This document shows, piece after piece, positions 35,576 through 43,411 of a stretch of 64,000 nucleotides of DNA (positions are counted from its first letter, which is position 1; every line of letters starts with the position of its first letter). The notes under the pieces are model-generated. The model was not told the DNA's origin, ran no database searches, and saw nothing but the letters and a program-made list of their open reading frames with translations. Source of the DNA: Acidobacteriota bacterium (GTDB lineage Bacteria; Acidobacteriota; UBA6911; RPQK01; JAJDTT01); assembly GCA_028874215.1 (NCBI GenBank), contig JAPPLF010000080.1, positions 19,199 through 83,198 of the forward strand, read 5' to 3'. The position numbers and the translations under genes are program-made.

Positions 35576-35806
35576 ATGGCTCCTGTCTCTCTACGCTTGC
35601 CGGATGAAGTCTCGCAACGCCTGCAACGGTTGGCCGACCTTACAGGGCGCAGCAAGACCTTCTACATGATCGAGGCCATTCGGGAACACTTGGACGACCT
35701 CGAGGATTTATACCTTGCCGAACAACGGCTGATCGCCCTTCGATCCGGACAGTCTCGGACCGTGTCGCTGGAAGAAGTAATGCAGCGCTATGGGTTGGAG
35801 GATTGA
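35576..35806 (+). CDS. ribbon-helix-helix antitoxin (RelB/CopG-like)
   Basis: Protein of 76 residues with an RHH N-terminus (VSLRLPDEVSQRLQRLADLTG, then RSKTFYMIEAIREHL). The C-terminal acidic helix (DLEDLYLAEQRLIALRSG) would wrap the toxin. AAGGAGG precedes the ATG. It overlaps the RelE-like gene by 17 bases. The antitoxin probably binds the palindrome just upstream to repress the operon. Confidence 0.83.
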   Translation: MAPVSLRLPDEVSQRLQRLADLTGRSKTFYMIEAIREHLDDLEDLYLAEQRLIALRSGQSRTVSLEEVMQRYGLED

Positions 35807-36059
35807 ACTGGATCGGGAGGCGGTCCGCGACTTGGAAAAGTTGGATCGGCCTGCGGCACGGCGGATTCTTGCCTTTTTGCATAGTCGTGTTGGGGCTTTG
35901 GATGACCCACGCCGCATTGGAAAGGCCCTCAAGGGAGCCAAAATGGGCGATTTCTGGAGGTGCCGGGTTGGCAAATTCCGCATCGTCGCCCACCTTGAGG
36001 ACGGCGTGTTCCGCGTGCTGGTGGTGAGGATCGGTCGCCGGGACAAGGTGTACCGGTGA
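35790..36059 (+). CDS. RelE/ParE-family toxin
   Basis: Protein of 89 residues in the RelE/ParE fold: ELDREAVRDLEKLDRPAARR, ALKGAKMGDFWRCRVGKFRI and VVRIGRRDKVYR are the family blocks. The C-terminal Arg and Tyr residues resemble those of ribosome-dependent RelE mRNA cleavage. It starts inside the antitoxin gene. It is likely to be a ribosome-associated RNase rather than a ParE gyrase poison, but sequence alone does not prove this. Confidence 0.82.
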   Translation: MGWRIELDREAVRDLEKLDRPAARRILAFLHSRVGALDDPRRIGKALKGAKMGDFWRCRVGKFRIVAHLEDGVFRVLVVRIGRRDKVYR

Positions 36060-36156
36060 CGTGAGAATGCCGCCAACCATTCACGGACTACACTGGACGG
36101 GCCCACCGAAAGAGATCAGGGTCGAGAATCCATGCCCATCACCTGCCGATTCCTCA

Positions 36157-37908
36157 TCATTTCTTGTTGCGAATCGATTCCTGCATCCGCTTCCCGAAGT
36201 CTTTCTGGCCTCCGGCGGGGTTGGACTGGTGGCGCGGATGTGGGGGAACCCCCATCGCCGGCTCGTTGGAGTCGCGGCCCCAGTGACCGGACCGGTGAGT
36301 GATCACGTCCAGCCAGCGGGCGTTGGCCTGGCGCCGGGCCAGATCGCCGTCGGGATCGGGCAGCGTGTAGGTGTAGGAGTAGAGCTTCGCCCGCTTGAGA
36401 TACAGTTTGAGGCAGACCCCGCCGTACTGTTCCACGCTCAGATCGTAGGGAGACCGTCCGCTTTTCCAGGTCAGCTTCTGGGCGTTTCCGTCTGACGTCA
36501 ATGGAACCGAATCGGCCCGGGTGAAGTCCTGGATCGGTTCCCCGTAGGGCGTGACCAGCTCCGCCTCGATGGAGCCGCCCTCGGCGTCGGCGTTCACCAG
36601 GATCTCGTAGGCCGGACCCCACGGCTTGGTCATCAACCAGCCCTCTTCCTCTCCGGCGTCCAGGGAGATCCAGTGGTCCTCGGGCATGCGGGCCACCATC
36701 AGCACGCACAGGTCACGGGTCCCTTGGGACAGGTCGTAGGAGAGCCAGTCCCACCAGGTGTGGTTCAGGCGGCTGGCCGTGTAATAGATCCAGGTCTCGC
36801 CGTCGCGCACCAGGGGGTTCTCGGCCGGGTAGAGCATGCCGCCGTCCTGGTCGCCCGGCTTACCCACAGGCACCACCGGCGAGCGGTCGTCGGGACGATG
36901 CCAGGTTCTGCCGTCGCGGCTGTAGGCCAGGGAGATTTCCAACTGGCCCACCTTGCCCCGGGGGTAGTCGGGCGGCTTGTGGTAGGCGCCGTAGGTGGGG
37001 GCGAAGGGGTGAACGTAGTAGGGATTGATGATGCCCAGGAAGAAGTTCTCGTAGCGGAAGACCGGCATGTCGTAGATGTTGTAGAGCTCCGGCGGGTCCA
37101 GATCGTCGCCGGCCACCAGGACGCGGCCCGTGTCCTCCCAGTTGACCAGGTCGTAGCTCTCGTACTGCGAGATGTCCCGCGGAGCGTTGGGTACCCGCCT
37201 GGTCATTAGAACGTATTTCCGGCGGTCCGGGTCGTAGAAGAGGGTGCAGTTGTCGTCGCTGATGCCACGTATTACCGGGTTGACGTGGCGGGGACGCTGC
37301 CAGTGCAGTCCGTCGTGGGAATAGGCCAGGTTCAGCGCCGAGTGGTGCCGGGCCCAGAGCGACTCTTCACCGAAGGTGTTGAAGATCATCTTGTAGCGGC
37401 GGGCGGCGATGTCGCTGGGGTCTTTGATGATGGAGTAGACGAATGTCCGCTTGAAGTCGATGACCATGTTGTGCTCGCGCGAACCGTTCACCTCCACCAG
37501 GCCCAGTTTCGGTTTCTCCCAGGTGAGTCCATCCCGGCTGACGGCGTAGGCCACGCCCCGGGGACCGTCGGACGTCTCTCCCTGCCAGCGCATGAGCGTG
37601 TACCACATCTTGAAGATCTGCTCTTCCTCGTCGTACATCACCGAGACGTAGTTGAGCATGTCCCGTTCCGTCTCCCAGGGGGCGTCGAGACGCAACACCG
37701 GCTCCTTGTGCTTGGCCGCCTGATTCACCTTGCGGCGCAAGTTGTGGTGCTCCACCAGGGGGTCGTCGTCGATGAGGAGAAACTTGTAGCGGGCGAACTG
37801 CCGGTCCGGGCTCGCAGCCGTTTCAGCGGTAGCCGTGTTTCCGCCAAGGAACGCCGCCGAGACCAGAATCGAGAGCACACTGCGACGGATTCGGGAGAGT
37901 GGGAGCAT
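36157..37908 (-). CDS. secreted glycosidase-like (propeller) protein, intact paralogue 2
   Basis: Protein of 583 residues with signal peptide (VLSILVSAAFLGGNTATAETA) and GGAGG upstream of ATG 37908. It shares the window's paralogue signature: 'LDAPWE ... VAYAVSRDGLTWEKPKLGLVEVNGS'. Then come propeller-like blades with Trp and Asp. The C-terminal beta-domain ends in LKRAKLYSYTYTL. It lies just downstream of the TonB-dependent receptor on the same strand (42 bases apart). It may therefore be part of a nutrient-utilisation unit with that receptor. I cannot name the substrate. Confidence 0.7.
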   Translation of the reverse strand: MLPLSRIRRSVLSILVSAAFLGGNTATAETAASPDRQFARYKFLLIDDDPLVEHHNLRRKVNQAAKHKEPVLRLDAPWETERDMLNYVSVMYDEEEQIFKMWYTLMRWQGETSDGPRGVAYAVSRDGLTWEKPKLGLVEVNGSREHNMVIDFKRTFVYSIIKDPSDIAARRYKMIFNTFGEESLWARHHSALNLAYSHDGLHWQRPRHVNPVIRGISDDNCTLFYDPDRRKYVLMTRRVPNAPRDISQYESYDLVNWEDTGRVLVAGDDLDPPELYNIYDMPVFRYENFFLGIINPYYVHPFAPTYGAYHKPPDYPRGKVGQLEISLAYSRDGRTWHRPDDRSPVVPVGKPGDQDGGMLYPAENPLVRDGETWIYYTASRLNHTWWDWLSYDLSQGTRDLCVLMVARMPEDHWISLDAGEEEGWLMTKPWGPAYEILVNADAEGGSIEAELVTPYGEPIQDFTRADSVPLTSDGNAQKLTWKSGRSPYDLSVEQYGGVCLKLYLKRAKLYSYTYTLPDPDGDLARRQANARWLDVITHRSGHWGRDSNEPAMGVPPHPRHQSNPAGGQKDFGKRMQESIRNKK

Positions 37909-37950
37909 GGAGTGGTCCTCCTTCGTTCTGTTTGAAAATGATGATTCGAG

Positions 37951-40900
37951 TCAGAAGTAAAACTTCAGGGCCAACTGGATCTGCCGGGCGGCCAGCGTCT
38001 GGGCCAGGACGCCAAATCCGGCGGTTCCGTAGAGGAGAGTCTGCTGTCTTGAGTTGACCACAAAGTTGGGCCGGTTGGTGGCGTTGAAGGCTTCCACCCG
38101 GGCCTCCAGCCGTTGAGTCTCGGCCAGACGGAAGGTCCGGCGCAGGGAGATGTCCAGGTTGAAGAGGCCGGGGGCCTCGACGACGCCGCGGCCGGAGTTT
38201 CCATATTCAAACGCTGCCGGCAGAGCGAACGCGCTGGTGTCGAACCAGCGGGCGGGAGTCCGCTCGTGGCCGGGCAGATTCGCGTCCCGGATGCGGTCCG
38301 GCCACTGGGACGCTTCCGACCCGGCGTCCAAGGGGTCGCCGGGCAGAGAGACCGTGCGCCAGCCGCCCTCCTGGAAATTGGCGATGGCCCGGATCGACCA
38401 TCCCCTCAACAACTGTGAGGCCAAGCCGCTCTGGAGCAGAGTCCGGTTAGGGCCAAAGGGCAGATCGAATCCGCCCGAAAGCATCAAACGCACCGGAATA
38501 TGGAAGTCCGCCACTCCCCGGGTCGCCTCCAGAGGCAGATTGCGGGACCGGTAAATTCGCCGGGAAGTGTATCCGGTAGTTCCCCCTCCGGTCTGAATCA
38601 GGCGCGACCAGCTCAATGAGGCCAGCAGGTACAGGCCGTCGGCGCCCGCGGCCTTTTCCACCTGGAAGTGCATGCCCTGGTACCAGGAATCGCCGGCTGC
38701 AAACGGGAAATAGACCGCTTGAAGATGAGGCCAAGGCCGCCGAAGCTGCCGGTCTCCGGTCCCCGGAACCGCGTCGTTCCAGGAGACCGTCTCCAGGAGA
38801 TCGGTCGATCGGGAGCCATGGTAGCCGGTGTCCAGCAGCCAGCGGGAAGTGAATTCGTGCTGGAGGCTGAGGCCCCAGGAATGGGTCCGGGACAAGGGCA
38901 GGGGCGTCTGGAATCCGTAGTGGTCGGGAATGGCCGTGTCCCGGTTCTCGTCGGGAAATGGGTCCGACAAGCGCAGGGAAGGGATCTCCAGAGGGCTGTT
39001 GAAAATGAGCCGTTCGGCTCCGGGCCGGGGATTCCGGCTCAGGCGGAGAATCATGTTCAGGTCCGGCTCGTTGCCATGAAGACCGTATCCGGTGCGCAGA
39101 ACGGTCTTGTCCGCCAGGCGAAGCGACACGCCCAGGCGCGGCAATATTCCGTCCAGAGGGTTCCATCGGACCAGTGGATAGTTGGGTTGGAAGCGGCCCG
39201 TTTCCCAAGGTTTCAGATCCAGCTCGAGCAAGGCGGGGACCGTCTGTCCGGTCAGGGGATCCAGGTTCGACATGAAGCCCCGCCTTTCCCTCCATGGCAG
39301 CCGCAGCTCGTAGCGCAGGCCCAGGTTCAGCGTCAGCCGGGGGCTGGCCTTCCAGGTGTCCTGCAGGTAGAGGTAGTAGCTGTCCTGATGGAATCGCCCC
39401 CGGGAGCCCTCCCCTCCCAAACGGCTTTGAGACACGTAGCCCAGCAGAAAATCGGCGAAACCGTTGCCCGTATACCGGTCGAAGAAGTTGAACCGGCTGC
39501 GACGGGACGTCACGTAAAGGTTGTAGTGCCGGCGGAAGTGGATGCCGGTTTTCAGGGAATGGTCTCCTTCCACCACCGTCAGGTCCTGATTCGCCTGCCA
39601 GTTGCCCAGGCTGCTGGGGCCGAGGAAGGAATAGTCGCCGATTCTGGTGTAACCCTGGATCTCGACGATCGGCACCCCGATTCGATCCACGTCGCTCTGC
39701 AGGAGTTCCGGAATTCCCAGATCCAACTCCCTGGCGTGGGAGGATATCCGGGACTTGTAGGGACGGCGGAACCAATGGAGGCTGGTCACGGCCTGGACTC
39801 TCGGGCTCAGGCTGCGAGTGTGGGAGAGGGACTGTCCCCATGTGGCCAGGGGGTGGCGGGTGGAGAAGATGCTGATGGGCTGGGTCGAGGTCCAGTGGTT
39901 GGAGTCCAGGACGAAACGGCCGGCCCAACGGCTCACGTCGGATTGTCTCACGTCGATGCGGGCGATGACCTGCGAATTGTCCAAGGGACTGTGGGAGTCG
40001 GGACTGGTGAAGTTCAGGGCTCCGGGTGTGTTGGGTTCGGGCCAGTAACGGAGGAGTTTCAAGGCGACGGGGTCCAGCCGATTTGCCGGGATCCGGTTTT
40101 CCGGGAAAGAGCCTCCCGTCAACGGGTCCCGGATGGGAACGGCGAACCGGCCCTGTTTTTCGCCGGCAGTCGGGACCACTCCGGTGAGAGGCTTGGTCTC
40201 CCGGATCGCACGCAACTGGTAGGAGACGAAGAACCAGGCCCGGTCCCGCCCGTTCAGCAGGCCGGGAAAAAGAAGGGGTCCTCCGAGAGTGGCCCCCAAC
40301 TGGTTGCGCTTGAACTCCGCCTTTCGCTGCTCGAAGAAATTGCGGGCGTCCAGGTTGTCGTTCCGGTGAAACCAGAACCAGCCGCCGTGGAATTCGTTTG
40401 TGCCGCTCTTGGTCACCGCCACGATCTGGCCTCCGGGCCGGATGCCGAATTCCGCGGAATAGAGTCCGGTCTTGACATCGAATTCCCTGAGGGCGTCGGT
40501 GCTGGCGTTGAAGGAGGGGGTTCCGTCGCCGTGGGTGAAGAGGGTGCCGTCGATGAAGATCAGGTTGTCCTTGCGCCTCATGCCCAACACTTTGACGCTG
40601 CGGCTGCGGCTTTCGTGGCTGGTCGCGGCCCCGGCCGCCAAAGTGACCAACTGGCCCACGTCACGGGTATTGACCGGCATGCTCTCCAGCTTTTCCTGGT
40701 CGATCAGTTGCCCCCGGTCCTCCCGGCCGGTCCCCGCCAGCACCGTACCGCTGCGGATCGACTGCCGGATCCCGGGATCTCCGGGGACCAGGAGAAAATC
40801 TTCCTCACGAATCTGTTCCACGAGAAGCCGAATGTGGGTTCGGACCTGGGTTTCGTAGCCCGGGAGCGACGCCGTAATCTCGTAGTGGCCGGGAGGCAGA

Positions 40901-41178
40901 CCGCTTCGCCGGTAGTTTCCGTTGGCGTTGGTCAGCAGCAGGAAGGCCTCGTTGGTGTCGACGCGGTGGATTGCCACCTCAACTCCGGCCGCGGCCTCGC
41001 CGTTCTTCTTGCCCACGTGCCCCACCAGGGTTCCGGTGCCCATCTGGGCCAGAGCCTCACCGGGACTCGAGAAGAGAAAGGCGGGCAGTAGAGCCAGGAG
41101 CCGGAGCTGCTGCGCGCGCCGGCGGACGAACGCCGCTGCACGACCGGAGCGCTGCGTAAACCGCATCTGGGGAATCAT
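37951..41178 (-). CDS. TonB-dependent receptor (Oar-like) with N-terminal regulatory domain
   Basis: Outer-membrane protein of 1075 residues. A signal peptide (LRLLALLPAFLFSSPGEALA) is followed by a carboxypeptidase-like regulatory domain (GTLVGHVGKKNGEAAAGVEV, GNYRRSGLPPGHYEITASLP). The plug region follows: SMPVNTRDVGQLVTLAAG, RRKDNLIFIDGTLF and VKTGLYSAEFGIRPGGQIVA. Then come about 22 beta-strands and a terminal Phe (QIQLALKFYF). This Oar-type architecture without a TonB box at the very N-terminus is characteristic of Acidobacteriota receptors. It probably imports a glycan or oligosaccharide given the glycosidase-like gene behind it. The ligand is unknown. Confidence 0.88.
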   Translation of the reverse strand: MIPQMRFTQRSGRAAAFVRRRAQQLRLLALLPAFLFSSPGEALAQMGTGTLVGHVGKKNGEAAAGVEVAIHRVDTNEAFLLLTNANGNYRRSGLPPGHYEITASLPGYETQVRTHIRLLVEQIREEDFLLVPGDPGIRQSIRSGTVLAGTGREDRGQLIDQEKLESMPVNTRDVGQLVTLAAGAATSHESRSRSVKVLGMRRKDNLIFIDGTLFTHGDGTPSFNASTDALREFDVKTGLYSAEFGIRPGGQIVAVTKSGTNEFHGGWFWFHRNDNLDARNFFEQRKAEFKRNQLGATLGGPLLFPGLLNGRDRAWFFVSYQLRAIRETKPLTGVVPTAGEKQGRFAVPIRDPLTGGSFPENRIPANRLDPVALKLLRYWPEPNTPGALNFTSPDSHSPLDNSQVIARIDVRQSDVSRWAGRFVLDSNHWTSTQPISIFSTRHPLATWGQSLSHTRSLSPRVQAVTSLHWFRRPYKSRISSHARELDLGIPELLQSDVDRIGVPIVEIQGYTRIGDYSFLGPSSLGNWQANQDLTVVEGDHSLKTGIHFRRHYNLYVTSRRSRFNFFDRYTGNGFADFLLGYVSQSRLGGEGSRGRFHQDSYYLYLQDTWKASPRLTLNLGLRYELRLPWRERRGFMSNLDPLTGQTVPALLELDLKPWETGRFQPNYPLVRWNPLDGILPRLGVSLRLADKTVLRTGYGLHGNEPDLNMILRLSRNPRPGAERLIFNSPLEIPSLRLSDPFPDENRDTAIPDHYGFQTPLPLSRTHSWGLSLQHEFTSRWLLDTGYHGSRSTDLLETVSWNDAVPGTGDRQLRRPWPHLQAVYFPFAAGDSWYQGMHFQVEKAAGADGLYLLASLSWSRLIQTGGGTTGYTSRRIYRSRNLPLEATRGVADFHIPVRLMLSGGFDLPFGPNRTLLQSGLASQLLRGWSIRAIANFQEGGWRTVSLPGDPLDAGSEASQWPDRIRDANLPGHERTPARWFDTSAFALPAAFEYGNSGRGVVEAPGLFNLDISLRRTFRLAETQRLEARVEAFNATNRPNFVVNSRQQTLLYGTAGFGVLAQTLAARQIQLALKFYF

Positions 41179-41298
41179 TTGTCGACCGTGGCATCTCCGC
41201 GGCGCCGTTTCGCACTGTGTGACGGCGAGCGAAAACCGCGCGTCAGTCTACCACGCAGGGGGTGCGGTTCCGGTGCGGACAACTCCCGGCTGGCCGCT

Positions 41299-42672
41299 TC
41301 AGTCAAAGAGATGGGCCAGGATGAGATCTCGGACTCCGGACGCCGGGACGCCGCCGTCGGGGACAAGTCCGGGTTCCGTGCTCAGGAAAACCGGTCCCTG
41401 GTTCGGATCTTCCGTGGGCCTGCCGTGGGAACCCTGGACCAGGTTTGCGTCCAGCGGGATGAGGTCCATCAGGTAGCGGAAGCCCAGCGCCTTCTGCAAC
41501 AGTCTCAGACCGACCTTGAGGAAGGGAAGCCGGATCCCCGGGTCCACGAAAAGTTCCGCGGGATCGTAGCCCGGCTTGCGGTGGATGTCCACGGTGCGGG
41601 CGAAATCGGGCGCCGACTTATCGTCGAGCCAGTAGTAGTAGGAGAACCACTTGTCGGCGTGGCTGATGGCCACCAGGTCTCCCGACCGCCGGTGATCGAG
41701 CCCCAATTCCCGCTGGTCCTCCCGGTCCAGGATCCGCTCGATGCCCGGAACCTGCTCCAGCAGTTTTCGGACCTGGGACCGGTGGGCCGGATCCGCAACG
41801 TAGACGTGGGCGATCTGGTGATCTGCCACGGCGAAGGCGGGGCTGGCGCCCGGGTCCAGGATCTCCAGCCCCAGCTCCGGCCGGACGCGAATCCATCCGG
41901 CCTCGCGAAGGACCCGGTTGATGTGGATGGCGCCGGCTACAGGGGTGATCCCATACTCGGAGAGCACGATGACCCGCGTGTCCCGTTCCCGGAAGTAGTC
42001 CAGCAATCGGCCGCAGACGGCGTCGATTTCCCGGACGTCCTGGTGGACGCCGGGATGACCCGGTCCCAACCGCTGGAGGTTGTAATCCAAATGCGGCAGG
42101 TAGACCAGAGTCAGAGTGGGCCGGTGCCACTCCCAGACCCGCCGCCCCGCCCGGGCGATCCATTGGCTCGAGGCGATGCCGGCGCGGGGACCCCAGAAAT
42201 CGAAGAACGGAAAGGGTCCGATGTCCGACTCCAGGCGCTGGGCCAGGTCGGCCGGGTGGGAGTAGATGGCCGGGATCTTCCTGCCGTCGGCCGGGTACAT
42301 GGGACGCGGGGTCACGCTCCATTCGGCGCTGCTGTACATGTTGTACCACCAGAAGAGCTTGGCGCAGGTGACGCGGGGGTCGCGCCGACGGGCGGTTTCC
42401 CAGACCTTCTCTCCCGAAACCAGACGGTTGGATTGCCGCCAGAACCAGACCTCGGACAGATCGCGAAAATACCATCCGTTTCCCACGATGCCGTGGCCGG
42501 AGGGGGGGAGGCCGGTCAGGAAGGTGCTCTGGACGGTGGAGGTGACGGCCGGAGTCACCGTGCGCAGGGACCGGATGGCGCCGTTTTGCGCCAAGGCGCT
42601 CAGGTGGGGCGTGTCCGGTCCCAGGAGGGCCCGGGTGAGTCCGACGACGTTGATGACCGCGGTGCGGTGCAC
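41299..42672 (-). CDS. eboF: EboF-like alkaline phosphatase/phosphodiesterase family protein
   Basis: Protein of 457 residues. The opening MHRTAVINVVGLTRALLGPD, the nucleophile block AVTSTVQSTFLTGLPPSGHG (catalytic Thr) and HGIVGNGWYFRD are typical. KLFWWYNMYSSAEWSVTPRP, FDFWGPRAGIASSQWIARAG and VYLPHLDYNLQRLGPG are characteristic of the ebo-cluster phosphatase/pyrophosphatase. The start is GTG at 42672. No strong ribosome site is seen. It follows the TetR gene on the same strand by 62 bases, so both may be transcribed together. Ebo clusters are linked to precursor transport of small molecules to the periplasm. The symbol is inferred from these motifs plus the nearby eboA and eboB genes. Confidence 0.68.
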   Translation of the reverse strand: MHRTAVINVVGLTRALLGPDTPHLSALAQNGAIRSLRTVTPAVTSTVQSTFLTGLPPSGHGIVGNGWYFRDLSEVWFWRQSNRLVSGEKVWETARRRDPRVTCAKLFWWYNMYSSAEWSVTPRPMYPADGRKIPAIYSHPADLAQRLESDIGPFPFFDFWGPRAGIASSQWIARAGRRVWEWHRPTLTLVYLPHLDYNLQRLGPGHPGVHQDVREIDAVCGRLLDYFRERDTRVIVLSEYGITPVAGAIHINRVLREAGWIRVRPELGLEILDPGASPAFAVADHQIAHVYVADPAHRSQVRKLLEQVPGIERILDREDQRELGLDHRRSGDLVAISHADKWFSYYYWLDDKSAPDFARTVDIHRKPGYDPAELFVDPGIRLPFLKVGLRLLQKALGFRYLMDLIPLDANLVQGSHGRPTEDPNQGPVFLSTEPGLVPDGGVPASGVRDLILAHLFD

Positions 42673-42734
42673 GAGGAGCTATTCCGGATCTATCACGACA
42701 TGATGGTGGAGACGGGGCGCCGGATGGGGCTGCC

Positions 42735-43340
42735 TCACGTGGCGTCCGTTCGCTTGAGACTGCCGAGCAATCGCTGCAGACCCGCGACGACCTCGCGGTG
42801 AGCCTTTCCGGGGTCCCCGGCCGAGGCGATCATCAGAGCTCCCTCGCTGATCGCGCCGAGAAGCAGGTGGGCCATCGCTCGTACCGGCAGAGGCTTCATC
42901 CTTTCCGCTTTCATGATCGCCTCGAGGCCCCGACTCAGTAATCCCAGTCCGTATTCGGCTTCGACCGTCCGCCAGCGTTCGACACCGAGTACGGCAGGCG
43001 CATCCAGGAGCAGAATCTGCCGGATTCCCGGCTCGGTGCAAGCATCGAGAACGGCCAGATACCCAGCCTCGAGACGCGCCCAAGGCTCCGCTTCGGCGTC
43101 CACCGCCGCCTGGATGTGCCCGGCCATCTCGCGCTCCGACGCCTCCACGACGGCGACGAAAAGCGCCTTCTTGTCCCGAAACTGATGATAGAGGGCGCCG
43201 CGGGTGACGCCGGCTCGACGGACGATCTCCTCCGTACCCGTCCCCGCATAGCCCTTCGCTTCAAAAAGTTTCCGCGCTACGCGGACGATCTCTCCGCGCG
43301 TCTTCTCGGACTGAAGGGCTTTTTTGGTCTTTACATGCAT
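42735..43340 (-). CDS. TetR-family transcriptional regulator
   Basis: Repressor of about 201 residues starting at ATG 43340. Helix-turn-helix: EEIVRRAGVTRGALYHQFRD, followed by KKALFVAVVE, in the first 60 residues. The C-terminal ligand-binding domain is variable, as usual. The longer start at 43400 would run through the divergent promoter and operators, so it is disfavoured. ATG 43340 lies inside the left palindrome, so its own message would be leaderless or start very close. TetR repressors are the known receptors for gamma-butyrolactones in Streptomyces (ArpA type). Here it faces the FabH-AfsA fusion gene. It probably represses that operon and itself. Confidence 0.87.
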   Translation of the reverse strand: MHVKTKKALQSEKTRGEIVRVARKLFEAKGYAGTGTEEIVRRAGVTRGALYHQFRDKKALFVAVVEASEREMAGHIQAAVDAEAEPWARLEAGYLAVLDACTEPGIRQILLLDAPAVLGVERWRTVEAEYGLGLLSRGLEAIMKAERMKPLPVRAMAHLLLGAISEGALMIASAGDPGKAHREVVAGLQRLLGSLKRTDAT

Positions 43341-43374
43341 ACAGCCTGTATGTATAATGCGTACAGGCTGTATG
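43330..43374 (+). promoter_or_regulatory. near-consensus promoter with two TetR-type palindromic operators
   Basis: TTTACA (43330-43335) and TATAAT (43353-43358) are 17 bases apart, giving a start at about 43365 and a 47-base leader for the FabH-AfsA gene. CATACAG-C-CTGTATG (43338-43352) is a perfect 15-base palindrome in the spacer. TACAG-G-CTGTA (43362-43372), flanked by imperfect arms, lies downstream of the -10. Their centres are 22 bases apart, two helical turns. This is the classic layout for a repressor occluding RNA polymerase. A role for the divergent TetR is the obvious inference. Confidence 0.72.
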
Positions 43375-43411
43375 CTATCGCAAGCGGAGTCAGGAATCAA
43401 CGGAGTTATCG

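Noticed and set aside
38668..41091. 807-residue open frame on the plus strand
   Set aside because: It is antisense to the TonB-dependent receptor, whose domains are clear, and has no recognisable motifs.
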